From contig NZ_WJPK01000006.1 in assembly GCF_009649685.1 (NCBI RefSeq), positions 124,001-188,000 on the forward strand: a stretch of DNA of 64,000 nt. Reading direction: 5' to 3'. Numbering within the stretch: the first letter of the stretch is position 1; the number at the start of each line of letters is the position of its first letter. Positions 19,422 through 28,700 of the stretch are shown here, in pieces. The position numbers and the translations under genes were made by a program. Source of the DNA: Flavobacteriaceae bacterium EG-1 (GTDB lineage: Bacteria > Bacteroidota > Bacteroidia > Flavobacteriales > Flavobacteriaceae). Under the pieces are notes generated by a model. It did no database searches. It was not told the DNA's origin and saw only the letters and a list, made by a program, of their open reading frames with translations.

Positions 19422-22400
19422 TTACTTTTTTCTCAAATCCAACACATGCGGATATTCCGGGTTAATTTGAACTTCTTTATAAACAAAGGTATTGGAAGCA
19501 TTCTTAGGTTCAACCATTCTAGTTGTAAAATTTGTGACAGGCCCATTTTCTACAGGAGTAACCTCTCCCTGTGTGTGACCAAAATCCCAAAATCGATTTA
19601 TCCTTCTAGATTCTGCCTCATAACTATTTACGGGATACGTATCATATGAACGTCCACCTGGATGAGCAACAAAATAAGTACAACCGCCAATTGATTTTTT
19701 ATTCCACATATCTACAACGTCAAAAACCAAAGGTACATCTACCCCTATTGTAGGATGCAATGCAGACCACGGTTCCCATGCTTTATATCGTACACCAGCT
19801 ACATACTCACCTTTAGTTCCTGTTGAACTCAAATCTATCTTTACCCCATTACATGTTAGACTATAACGTTCAGTTGTAAAATTTCTTACTTTTATTTGTA
19901 CTCTTTCTAATGAAGAATCAACATATCTTGCAGTTCCTCTACCCGACATCTCTTCGCCTAAAACATTCCAAGGTTCAATCGCCATTCGTAGCTCTATTTG
20001 TATGGAATTAATTTCAACCATTCCATATAATGGAAAACGAAATTCAAAAAATGGATCAAACCAATCTAATTTAAAAGGATAACCTGCATCATTTAATTGC
20101 GCTACTATATCACAAATATCTTCTTTTACATAATGCTCTAACAAGAATTTATCATGTAATTCTGTTCCCCATCGTACCAAATTGTGTTTATATGGTTCTT
20201 TCCAAAACCACGAAACCAAGGTTCGTACTAATAACATTTGCATTAAACTCATTTGTGCATGTGGAGGCATATCAAATGCACGTAATTCCAAAATACCTAA
20301 TCTACCAGAAGTAGAATCTGGCGAGTACAATTTATCGATACAAAATTCTGCTCGGTGAGTATTTCCTGTAATATCTGTCAACAAATGTCTAAATAGTCGA
20401 TCGGTTAACCAAAAAGGCACTTCTTTATCATCAGGAATCTGCGAAAACGCAATTTCCAATTCATATAAATTTTCTAGTCTAGCTTCATCAACACGAGGAG
20501 CCTGACTTGTAGGACCAATAAAAGCACCTGAAAATAAATAAGAAAGACCAGGATGATGTTGCCAAAAAGTTAGTAAACTTCTAAGCAATTGTGGATTTCT
20601 AAGTAATGGACTATCTGCTGGAGTAACTCCACCCAATGTCACATGATTACCACCACCGGTGCCTGTATGCTTACCATCCAGCATAAATTTCTCAGTGCCT
20701 AATCTAGATTTCTTTGCTTCTTCATAAAGCTTTAAAGTATTATCGGTGAGCTCTTTCCAATTATTCGCAGGATGTACGTTCACCTCAATTACACCCGGAT
20801 CTGGAGTAATCTTCAATACTTCAAGGCGATTGTCTCGAGGAGGATCATAACCTTCCAAAATAACTGGAACATTTAATTCTTCTGCCGTTGCCTCAATACT
20901 TGCAACTAAATCTAAAAAATCTTCAGCCGAATCCAATGGAGGTAAAAATAAAAACAATTTATCATCACGTACTTCTGCACAAATTGCCGTGCGAACGAAA
21001 GGTTGTTTTAGATTTTTAGAAACAATAAATTTATCAACTTTTCTTTTTTCTAAAGCTGACCCATATTTATCTAAAGTTGGTTTAGCCTCGAACAACTCAT
21101 GTTCAGCGGTTGGCTCTGATGGTATTTCAGGCTCTTTGGGTAAAGACTCCAATGGTAAGCGTAGCCCAACAGGAGAATTTCCCGGAGTTAAATACAAGTG
21201 CTTACTGCGAAATACCCATGGATTAGTAATCCAATTGTTCCCTTTTTTTGCTAAAGGAAAAACATGACCAACAGCTTTACCAATTCCCTGCTCTAATACT
21301 TCGCCCAATTTACGTCTTAAGGCAGTATCATTTTTATCATAATTTTTTGGTTCTACATCTATAGGAAGTTTTCCCTCTTCCCATAAAAAATAAAATGCAT
21401 CTTCAAAAGCTGGTACAATACTATCATTATTGCAAGCCAAATATTTTGTTAAGGTTTTTAAAAAGGTACTGGTAATGTTTTTTGGCAGTTTGTAAGATTC
21501 CGTAAACGAAGCTAGTAGTTCAGGATTTTTCCAGACAAATTCTCCATCTTTTCGCCAATGAATACCTATTAACCAACGCGGTAAAGGCTCTCCAGGATAC
21601 CATTTACCTTGAGCATGATGCAACAAACCACCTTTACCAAAAGTATTAAGCAATCGTAATGACAAAGCACTTGCCAATTCTCTTTTATGTTCACCGTCTG
21701 CAGCTGTATTCCACTCTTCACCCTCCATATCATCTACAGAAACAAAAGTAGGCTCTCCTCCCATAGTTAAACGAACATCGTTTTGCTGCAACTCATCTTC
21801 AACTACAAAACCTAAATTATAAATTGCTTGCCACTGCTCTTCAGTATATGGTTTTGTAACTCGTGGGGACTCAAATATTCGTGTAACTGAATTTTCAAAT
21901 TCGAATTCAGTTTCACATGGATCTGTTAATCCATACACGGGAGCTGCACTCTCAAAAGATGGCGTACAAGCTAAAGGAATATGTCCTTCACCAGCCAAAA
22001 GCCCTGAAGTAGCATCTAAGCCTATCCAACCAGCACCGGGCAAATACACTTCTGCCCAAGCATGTAAATCCGTAAAATCTTCTTCAGGACCAGAGGGGCC
22101 ATCCAATGATTTTTCATCTGACTTTAATTGCACTAAATAACCCGAAACAAATCGTGCAGCTAAACCCAAATGCCGTAATGTCTGTACCATTAACCAAGCA
22201 AAATCTCTACAAGACCCTAATTTATTTCCTAAGGTCTGCTCACAACTTTGCACACCTGGCTCCATTCTTATAGTATAATTTAAATACTCATACAACTTTT
22301 GATTTAGCCCTGTTATAAAATCAATAGTTCGCACAGGTGTACAATCTATATTTTTTAACCACTCTTTTAATAGCGGCCCTTCTTCTGCTATTTCAAGATA

Positions 22401-22748
22401 TGGCAGGAGTTCTTTCTTTAGCGCATCAGAATAGGTAAAAGGAAAATTTTCAAATGCTTCAGCTACAAAAAAATCAAAAGGATTTATAGTTTTTAAATCC
22501 GCTATTATTTCCACTTCAACAGACAGTTCTTCCGTTTTCTCGGGAAAAACGATTCGTGCAAGATAATTGCCAAACGGATCCTGTTGCCAATTAAAAAAGT
22601 GATTTTCAGGCCTAATTTTTATTGAATAAGCCTCAATTGGCGTTCTACTATGCGGGGCTGGTCTTAATCTAAAAATATGAGGCGACAAATTTACCCTTCG
22701 ATCATATTTATAAACTGTTTTATGAGCTATTGCTACTTTTAATGCCAT
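19422..22748 (-). CDS. Transglutaminase and DUF2126 amidoligase fusion
   Basis: A 1108-residue protein from ATG 22748; the frame begins 20 codons earlier, but MALKVAIAHKTVYKY is the usual family start. The N-terminal transglutaminase domain (about 1-290) has its cysteine in GSCRDFAWLMVQTLRHLGLA, histidine in DLHAWAEVYLPG and aspartate in WIGLDATSG. The C-terminal 800 residues are DUF2126, a putative amidoligase related to the COOH-NH2 ligase / glutamine-synthetase-like fold. Visible there are TMGGEPTFVSVDDMEG, GTGGGNHVTLGG and LELRAFDMPPHAQMSL. It is the first gene of the three-gene operon. It is presumably cytosolic since no signal peptide is present. Confidence 0.9.
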   Translation of the reverse strand: MALKVAIAHKTVYKYDRRVNLSPHIFRLRPAPHSRTPIEAYSIKIRPENHFFNWQQDPFGNYLARIVFPEKTEELSVEVEIIADLKTINPFDFFVAEAFENFPFTYSDALKKELLPYLEIAEEGPLLKEWLKNIDCTPVRTIDFITGLNQKLYEYLNYTIRMEPGVQSCEQTLGNKLGSCRDFAWLMVQTLRHLGLAARFVSGYLVQLKSDEKSLDGPSGPEEDFTDLHAWAEVYLPGAGWIGLDATSGLLAGEGHIPLACTPSFESAAPVYGLTDPCETEFEFENSVTRIFESPRVTKPYTEEQWQAIYNLGFVVEDELQQNDVRLTMGGEPTFVSVDDMEGEEWNTAADGEHKRELASALSLRLLNTFGKGGLLHHAQGKWYPGEPLPRWLIGIHWRKDGEFVWKNPELLASFTESYKLPKNITSTFLKTLTKYLACNNDSIVPAFEDAFYFLWEEGKLPIDVEPKNYDKNDTALRRKLGEVLEQGIGKAVGHVFPLAKKGNNWITNPWVFRSKHLYLTPGNSPVGLRLPLESLPKEPEIPSEPTAEHELFEAKPTLDKYGSALEKRKVDKFIVSKNLKQPFVRTAICAEVRDDKLFLFLPPLDSAEDFLDLVASIEATAEELNVPVILEGYDPPRDNRLEVLKITPDPGVIEVNVHPANNWKELTDNTLKLYEEAKKSRLGTEKFMLDGKHTGTGGGNHVTLGGVTPADSPLLRNPQLLRSLLTFWQHHPGLSYLFSGAFIGPTSQAPRVDEARLENLYELEIAFSQIPDDKEVPFWLTDRLFRHLLTDITGNTHRAEFCIDKLYSPDSTSGRLGILELRAFDMPPHAQMSLMQMLLVRTLVSWFWKEPYKHNLVRWGTELHDKFLLEHYVKEDICDIVAQLNDAGYPFKLDWFDPFFEFRFPLYGMVEINSIQIELRMAIEPWNVLGEEMSGRGTARYVDSSLERVQIKVRNFTTERYSLTCNGVKIDLSSTGTKGEYVAGVRYKAWEPWSALHPTIGVDVPLVFDVVDMWNKKSIGGCTYFVAHPGGRSYDTYPVNSYEAESRRINRFWDFGHTQGEVTPVENGPVTNFTTRMVEPKNASNTFVYKEVQINPEYPHVLDLRKK

Positions 22749-22948
22749 AGGATATAGAAAATTACAAGATTTTCTAAGATAAGCACTAATTCTAGCAAAA
22801 GCCATCAAAAGTTATTAACTAAGTACAACTTTTATTCTTTAAAAAAATATAGGCATATCTTTTTGCTAGATTGATAATTTTATTTGCTTATTAAGCGCTT
22901 TTATTAACAAGCATTATGCATTTTTAATTATTATCAAAAGAACTAAAT

Positions 22949-23965
22949 CTATTTTCTAATCTTTTGCTCCCAATTCCATGCAGATTCCATTGCTTGATCT
23001 AAAGTTGACTGTGCTTTCCAGCCTAATATTGCGTTAGCCTTTGTTGTATCAGCATAGGCAGTGGTTATATCGCCTGCTCTACGGGCCACTATTTTGTAGT
23101 TCAGTTTTTGCCCAGAAACTTTTTCAAAACTATTTATTACTTGTAAAACAGTACTACCCGTTCCTGTTCCAACATTAAACACTTCATAATTTGAATCGTT
23201 CTTACTATCCAACAATCTTTTTAAAGCTACAACATGTGCTTTAGCTAAATCTACAACATGAATGTAATCTCTAACACAAGTACCATCTTCAGTAGGATAG
23301 TCATCCCCGAAAACAGACAATTCTTTACGCATGCCTACAGCAGTTTGCGTAATAAAAGGCACTAAATTTTGAGGAACTCCTACTGGCAATTCTCCTATTT
23401 CAACACTAGGATGGGCTCCCATTGGATTAAAGTAGCGCAAAGCAATTGCATTTAAACTAGGTGTTACTTTGCAAGTATCAGCAATAATCTCCTCACCAAT
23501 TTGCTTTGTATTACCATATGGCGATTCTGCTACTTTTACTGGTGCATCCTCTGTAATTGGCATTTGATCTGCCTGCCCATAAACAGTACATGAAGAACTG
23601 AAAATAAAACTTGATTTTGCTTTCTGAGAAAGCTCTTTTAAAATATAAACCAAAGTTCCAATATTGTTCTCGTAATACAACAATGGTTTTTCTACACTCT
23701 CTCCTACTGCTTTTGAAGCAGCAAAATGAATTACTCCCTCGATATCGTCATGTTTTTTGAAGAAACTTTCGACTTTATCACGTTCTTTTAAATCTAATTT
23801 TTCAAACAACGGCAATTTACCAGTAATTGCCACAATACCATCTAGTACTTTTTCAGTAGCATTTGAACAATCGTCAATAATAACAACTTCAAAACCTTCA
23901 TTTTGCAATTCAACAACAGTATGCGATCCAATAAAACCTAAGCCACCTGTAACTAATATTTTCAT
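22949..23965 (-). CDS. galE: UDP-glucose 4-epimerase
   Basis: Interconverts UDP-glucose and UDP-galactose (or the N-acetyl forms) for envelope polysaccharides and galactose use. The 338-residue length is standard. The NAD-binding Rossmann motif GGLGFIGSH is at residues 7-15. The active-site serine region is FSSSCTVYGQADQ, with YGNTK providing the YxxxK pair. The C-terminal substrate loop is GTGTGSTVLQVI. It lies downstream of a sugar aminotransferase gene on the same strand, 83 bp apart; TATTTTTG at 24031-24038 could be its own -7 element. Confidence 0.95.
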   Translation of the reverse strand: MKILVTGGLGFIGSHTVVELQNEGFEVVIIDDCSNATEKVLDGIVAITGKLPLFEKLDLKERDKVESFFKKHDDIEGVIHFAASKAVGESVEKPLLYYENNIGTLVYILKELSQKAKSSFIFSSSCTVYGQADQMPITEDAPVKVAESPYGNTKQIGEEIIADTCKVTPSLNAIALRYFNPMGAHPSVEIGELPVGVPQNLVPFITQTAVGMRKELSVFGDDYPTEDGTCVRDYIHVVDLAKAHVVALKRLLDSKNDSNYEVFNVGTGTGSTVLQVINSFEKVSGQKLNYKIVARRAGDITTAYADTTKANAILGWKAQSTLDQAMESAWNWEQKIRK

Positions 23966-24030
23966 GAAAAATTATTTTATCTCGATCCCGTTTTACCGGA
24001 ATAATAATTGATTTTTTTACTAACGAAAGG

Positions 24031-24038
24031 CAAAAATA
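24031..24038 (-). promoter_or_regulatory. Candidate -7 element for galE
   Basis: TATTTTTG on the minus strand, 65 bp before the galE start. The -33 partner (TTTG) is 24 bp further upstream, longer than the usual 19-21 bp. Confidence 0.35.
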
Positions 24039-24048
24039 ATTATATTAA

Positions 24049-25206
24049 TCACTTATCATTAACAAAACCGATAACGGCTTCTGTAATATAGTTAATCTGT
24101 TCATCATCTAATTCGGTATGCATCGGAAGCGATATCACCTCTTTCACCAATTGATTAGTTACAAGAAACTCTTTTTCCTTATAACGCTCATCTTTATAAG
24201 CCTCTTGTAAATGCAAGGGAACCGGATAATATATCCCATGTGGAATATCTTTTGATTGTAAAAACGCAGCAAGTTCGTCTCGTTTACCATTGGTTATTCT
24301 TAAGGTATACTGATGAAAGACATGACAAGAATAATTTTGGTCTATTTCAAAAGAATCATTTGCCATTTTAGGCACAACAATATTTTCATGTCCTAAAAAT
24401 GCCTTTGAATACTTTCTTGCCGCACTTCTTCTCTTTTCACAATAGGAATCTAATAAAGGTAATTTAGCCCTTAAAACAACTGCCTGAATAGAATCTAATC
24501 TTGAATTAACCCCAACAACATCATGATAATATCTTCGATACATACCGTGATTAACAATTCCTCTTATCGTATGCGCTAAATCATCATCATTTGTGAAAAT
24601 TGCGCCACCATCTCCATAGCATCCTAAATTTTTAGAAGGAAAAAAAGAAGTAGAACCAACATGACCCATGGTACCAGCTTTTTTTACACTACCATCTTTA
24701 AATTTATGGCTAGCTCCGATTGCCTGAGCATTATCTTCAATCACAAACAAATTGTTTTTTTTAGCTATCTCTAAAACAGCATCCATATTAGCACATTGTC
24801 CGAAAAGATGCACAGGTACAATTGCTTTGGTTTTTGAGGTTATAGCACGTTCTAAAGCTTCAATATTTATGTTAAAAGTATCAAGATCTACATCAACTAA
24901 TACCGGGGTTAATTGCAAAACTGCAATGACCTCAACGGTAGCTGCAAATGTGAAATCTGCCGTAATTACTTCATCACCTGGTTTTAGACCTAGCCCCATC
25001 ATAGCTATTTGCAATGCGTCGGTACCATTTGCACATGGTATTACATGTTTCACACCTAGATAGTTCTCCAATTCAGCTTGAAAAGCGTGAACCTCTGGTC
25101 CGTTGATATAAGCAGAAGTTTCTAATACTGAAGCTATACCATTATTAACTTGTTCTTTAATCTCCTGATACTGGCCTTTTAGATCGACCATTTGTAATTT
25201 CTTCAC
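24049..25206 (-). CDS. DegT/DnrJ/EryC1/StrS family sugar aminotransferase
   Basis: A 385-residue PLP-dependent aminotransferase of the kind that aminates keto-sugar nucleotides for LPS, capsule or glycan synthesis. The substrate-pocket motif GTDALQIAMMGLGLKPGDEV is near residues 61-80. The PLP-binding lysine is in SFFPSKNLGCYGDGGA (about 188-203), and VIEDNAQAIGA supplies the cofactor-contacting aspartate. It is divergent from waaA and upstream of galE, consistent with an envelope-sugar locus. The exact sugar is not determinable from sequence by eye. Confidence 0.93.
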   Translation of the reverse strand: MKKLQMVDLKGQYQEIKEQVNNGIASVLETSAYINGPEVHAFQAELENYLGVKHVIPCANGTDALQIAMMGLGLKPGDEVITADFTFAATVEVIAVLQLTPVLVDVDLDTFNINIEALERAITSKTKAIVPVHLFGQCANMDAVLEIAKKNNLFVIEDNAQAIGASHKFKDGSVKKAGTMGHVGSTSFFPSKNLGCYGDGGAIFTNDDDLAHTIRGIVNHGMYRRYYHDVVGVNSRLDSIQAVVLRAKLPLLDSYCEKRRSAARKYSKAFLGHENIVVPKMANDSFEIDQNYSCHVFHQYTLRITNGKRDELAAFLQSKDIPHGIYYPVPLHLQEAYKDERYKEKEFLVTNQLVKEVISLPMHTELDDEQINYITEAVIGFVNDK

Positions 25207-25306
25207 GAAGGATTTTTATAGCGTTACACAAAAATACAAAATGCTCTTGTATCATTTTAGATGCATTTAGAAAAGAAAAAGTATTTTCGCATTAAAGTTC
25301 TCAAAA

Positions 25307-26548
25307 TTGCATTTCATCTACAATAATTTGGTACACATTTCTTGGTTAATTCTGCGATTAATTGCATTGTTTAATCAAAAAATAAAGCTCTTTGTTAAGG
25401 GTAGAAAAAACACATTCTCCATATTAAACAAACACATATCAAGTACCGATAGAATTATATGGGTACATGTTGCTTCACTAGGAGAATTTGAGCAAGGCCT
25501 TCCTATAATTGAAGAATTGAGAAAACAATATACCGATAAAAAGATATTAGTTACATTTTTCTCGCCTTCTGGATATGAAGTTAAAAAAAACACTAAAGCA
25601 GCAGACATCGTGTGCTATTTACCTTTTGACACCAAAAATAATGCAAAACAATTCTTAGAAAAGGCAAAACCAGAATTAGCCATATTTGTTAAATATGAAA
25701 TTTGGCCAAATTTTTTAAAAGAATTACGTAAAAAGGAAATTCCGACAATTTTAGTATCCGCCATTTTTAATAAAAATCAATTGTATTTTAAAAGCTATGG
25801 TGTTTTTATGCGTAATGCTTTAAAAACTTTTAATCACATTTTTGTACAAGATGCAAATTCTAAAATACTACTAGAAAGCATAAATTTAAATAATATATCA
25901 ATTAGTGGTGATACTAGATTTGACCGTGTTGCACAAATTTTAAATAGAGCGAACAACAATGAATTAATAGCAAAATTTAAAGAAAATCGAATTTGCATTG
26001 TTATTGGTAGTTCTTGGCCTGAAGATGAAAAAATCATAGTAGAATCTATCAACAACTCTGAACGACACTTAAAATGGATAATAGCCCCTCACAATATTAA
26101 AAATGACCATATTTTAAAACTAAAAAACTCTATTCACAAAAAAACTACACTTTACTCTGAAGGCGATTTAGCTACTATTCAGAGCTTTGAAGTATTAATA
26201 ATTGATAATATTGGACTGTTAACTCAAATCTATAGTTATGCCGATTTAGCTTATGTGGGTGGTGGATTTGCTACCGGACTACATAATACTTTAGAACCAG
26301 CCGTATTTGGAATACCTGTACTAATTGGTCCCAATTTCAAAGGTTTTAAGGAAGCTGAAGAATTAGTGGCACTAAATGGCATTCGCCCAATCAATAATTA
26401 TATTGAATTTGAAAATCTACTAAGTTCTTTTTTAGACCAACCCTCACAATCACTACTTAAAGAAACGGGAGCAATTAATGCCTCCTACGTTGAAGAAAAC
26501 AAAGGAGCCAGCATCCAAATAAGCGCATACATACGTACATTACTTTAA
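25307..26548 (+). CDS. waaA: 3-deoxy-D-manno-octulosonic acid transferase
   Basis: KDO transferase that adds KDO to lipid A precursors at the inner membrane. The 413-residue protein starts at a TTG codon (25307). Family members begin with the same IYN-containing membrane anchor (HFIYNNLVHISWLILRLIAL), and no in-frame ATG precedes the conserved block. The N-terminal GT-30 domain has VHVASLGEFEQGLPII. The C-terminal half contains ADLAYVGGGFATGLHNTLEP, the nucleotide-sugar site. It is followed by a small lipoprotein gene and divergent from the aminotransferase. Confidence 0.93.
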   Translation: MHFIYNNLVHISWLILRLIALFNQKIKLFVKGRKNTFSILNKHISSTDRIIWVHVASLGEFEQGLPIIEELRKQYTDKKILVTFFSPSGYEVKKNTKAADIVCYLPFDTKNNAKQFLEKAKPELAIFVKYEIWPNFLKELRKKEIPTILVSAIFNKNQLYFKSYGVFMRNALKTFNHIFVQDANSKILLESINLNNISISGDTRFDRVAQILNRANNNELIAKFKENRICIVIGSSWPEDEKIIVESINNSERHLKWIIAPHNIKNDHILKLKNSIHKKTTLYSEGDLATIQSFEVLIIDNIGLLTQIYSYADLAYVGGGFATGLHNTLEPAVFGIPVLIGPNFKGFKEAEELVALNGIRPINNYIEFENLLSSFLDQPSQSLLKETGAINASYVEENKGASIQISAYIRTLL

Positions 26549-26567
26549 CCTACAATGTTTATATGTA

Positions 26568-26780
26568 ATGAATTTTTCTAAATCTCTTTTACCCGTTTCT
26601 TGTTTTTTAATAATTCTATTTGCTTGTAAGAATAACCTTGAAGAAACAAAGCCTTCTAAAAGATATGAAGGAATTGAAAAAATGAAAAAGAAACACAAAG
26701 AAATTGATAGTATTAATTCTTTGAAAAATAAAAAACATAAGGAAGCTGACTCCCTAAAACCAGGTTTAGCCAACTTGTAA
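26568..26780 (+). CDS. Small lipoprotein
   Basis: A 70-residue protein with a lipoprotein signal (SLLPVSCFLIILFAC, cysteine at 20). The short mature part is very rich in lysine and glutamate (KKKHKEIDSINSLKNKKHKE), predicted helical. It begins 19 bp after waaA, so it is probably read from the same mRNA. I do not recognise a family. An antisense frame of similar length exists but has no signal or context. Confidence 0.6.
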   Translation: MNFSKSLLPVSCFLIILFACKNNLEETKPSKRYEGIEKMKKKHKEIDSINSLKNKKHKEADSLKPGLANL

Positions 26781-26841
26781 TTACATCCTTACTTGATTGC
26801 ATATTTATAGTTAGTTTTACTAAAGCCGTAAAACCAACTAG

Positions 26842-28199
26842 ATGAATTCAAAACTTTTTAGAATATCGCTGACAGCAGCTCTTTCCGGATTTTTATTTGG
26901 ATTTGATACTGTTGTAATATCTGGAGCAAACCTACCTATAAAAGAACTTTGGGATACTAGTCCATGGTTTCACGGCACTTTCATAATGTCTATGGCACTA
27001 TGGGGCACTGTACTTGGATCGCTTCTTGGAGGTATTCCTTGCGACCGTTTTGGAAGAAAAAAGACATTATTTTGGATTGGAATTCTTTACGCTGTTTCAG
27101 CCATCGGATCTGGAATTGCCACCGACCCCCTTATATGTTCTCCTTTTTTAGATTTATAGGTGGGCTAGGTTTTGGAGCATCTTCTGTAGCTGGACCAATA
27201 TACATTTCTGAAATTTCATCACCTGAAAACAGAGGAAAACTTGGAGCTCTCTACCAGTTTAATTTGGTTTTAGGTATTTTAATTGCTTTCATCTCTAATT
27301 ACTTATTACAAGGTGTAGGCGGAAGTAACGATTGGCGATGGATGCATGGGGTAGAAGCTATTCCCGCTTTATTGTACACACTTATGGTGATTAGCATCCC
27401 TAACAGTCCGAGATGGTTGGTAATTACCAAAAAAGATAATTCTGGAGCATTAAAAACTTTGAAGCTATTATATAATAATAAAGAAGCACAGCTAAAATTC
27501 GCTGAAATAGAAAAAAGCTTGTCCTATGGAACAGTAAAAGAAAAATTATTTTCGGGCAGATACAATAAACCATTGTTATTAGCTTTTTTAATCGCATTCT
27601 TTAATCAACTATCGGGCATCAATTTTATTCTATATTATGCTCCAGAAATATTAGAACGTGCAGGATTAGCCGCACAGGAGTCTTTATTTAGCTCTATAGC
27701 TATTGGAATTGTAAATTTAATTTTCACTTTCGTGGGTGTATGGCTAATAGATAAATTAGGAAGAAAACAATTGATGAAAATAGGTTCTTTTGGATACCTA
27801 ATTAGTCTTAGCATGGTTGGCTGGTGCTTTTATTCAGGTGCAAGCTCTACTTTATTATTAACCTTTATGCTAATATTTATCGCTTCGCATGCCGTAGGGC
27901 AAGGGGCAGTAATTTGGGTATTTATATCAGAGATTTTCCCGAATAAAGTAAGAGCCTACGGTCAATCTTGGGGCACAGGCACACATTGGGTTTTTGCAGC
28001 TACGATCACACTAATAACACCAATATTTTTGGATGCCGAACATGGAATTTTTAAAGACAATCCATGGCCCATTTTCATCTTTTTTGCTTTCATGATGTTT
28101 TTACAATTACTGTTTGTGCTTTTTATGATGCCTGAGACAAAAGGAGTATCTTTAGAAGAAATAAGTAAAAAGCTTAGTAGTGCAAAAGCCGAGGACTAG
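26842..28199 (+). pseudogene. MFS sugar porter (XylE/GalP type), frameshifted
   Basis: A sugar/proton symporter of the major facilitator superfamily, split by a frameshift near 27125-27140. The first frame (from ATG 26842) encodes helices 1-3 with GFLFGFDTVVISGA and DRFGRKKT, then runs off into PLICSPFLDL and stops at 27159. The rest continues in another frame, with FRFIGGLGFGASSVAGPIYI, PNSPRWL, INFILYYAPEI, DKLGRK and PETKGVSLEEI. The two parts together give about 452 residues, the normal family length. The break lies at a run of five C, so either one base lost or two gained explains it. This is a true mutation or a sequencing error; the remainder is intact. Confidence 0.88.
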
Positions 28200-28226
28200 A
28201 AGCAATAATTCAAGTTGTCGAATATT

Positions 28227-28259
28227 TTTGCAGTACAACGTAGCAATAAAATAAGTTTG
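28227..28259 (+). promoter_or_regulatory. Candidate promoter for the 42-residue microprotein
   Basis: TTTG at 28227-28230, a 21-bp spacer and TAAGTTTG at 28252-28259 match the Bacteroidota -33/-7 consensus (TTTG, 19-21 bp, TAnnTTTG). The predicted start site is about 73 nt before the ORF at 28339. Confidence 0.5.
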
Positions 28260-28338
28260 ATGCTAATCATCGAATTAACATAACACACTGTAATACAGAT
28301 AGTTTTTTTTCTTATATTTATTTCAAATACTAAAATAT

Positions 28339-28467
28339 ATGGAAACTGATATTACATTTGGAACCCGTCTTTTAAACGGATTTTTAAAAGTTATGGTCTT
28401 TTTTCTGGTTGTCACTTTAATTTCTGTCGTGGTAGGTCTTCTACTGGTCGGTGTTGGAGTACTTTAA
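28339..28467 (+). CDS. Single-pass membrane microprotein (42 aa)
   Basis: A short ORF with a consensus-like promoter upstream. It encodes a hydrophilic start (METDITFGTRLLNGFLK) followed by one long hydrophobic helix rich in valine and leucine (residues 18-42). No cysteines or charged C-terminus are present. It sits between the sugar transporter and a strong terminator on the same strand. The promoter, terminator and clean transmembrane topology support a real gene, but I recognise no family and cannot assign a function. Confidence 0.5.
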   Translation: METDITFGTRLLNGFLKVMVFFLVVTLISVVVGLLLVGVGVL

Positions 28468-28537
28468 TTAGAATAAATTTCAATTCCCAAATTGAATCTA
28501 ATTCCTATTTATAATTAAAAATTTGATTTTGACAATG

Positions 28538-28567
28538 AAAAAGCCCTGATAGATGTCAGGGCTTTTT
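28538..28567. terminator. Hairpin terminator
   Basis: A 12-bp stem (AAAAAGCCCTGA / TCAGGGCTTTTT) with a 6-base loop, ending in a T run. It terminates the microprotein transcript and may also act on the opposite strand. Confidence 0.85.
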
Positions 28568-28588
28568 GTTATTTACAGCTTTTTATAA

Positions 28589-28620
28589 ATAAAGCCACCT
28601 ACTTACGCAGATGGCTTTAT
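28589..28620. terminator. Second hairpin, likely GH31 terminator
   Basis: Stem ATAAAGCCA / TGGCTTTAT with a 14-base loop, 80 bp beyond the stop of the minus-strand GH31 gene. With the hairpin at 28538-28567 it makes a tandem terminator between convergent units. Confidence 0.6.
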
Positions 28621-28700
28621 ACTGACCAATTCAAAATATCAAAAATGACATCTTATTATAATAGACTGGTCAAAAAGAGAATTGTTACAATGTAAACCTA

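Noticed and set aside
26540-26773. 77-codon ORF antisense to the small lipoprotein
   Set aside because: The plus-strand frame has a lipoprotein signal and operon-like spacing to waaA; the antisense frame begins inside that gene and has neither.
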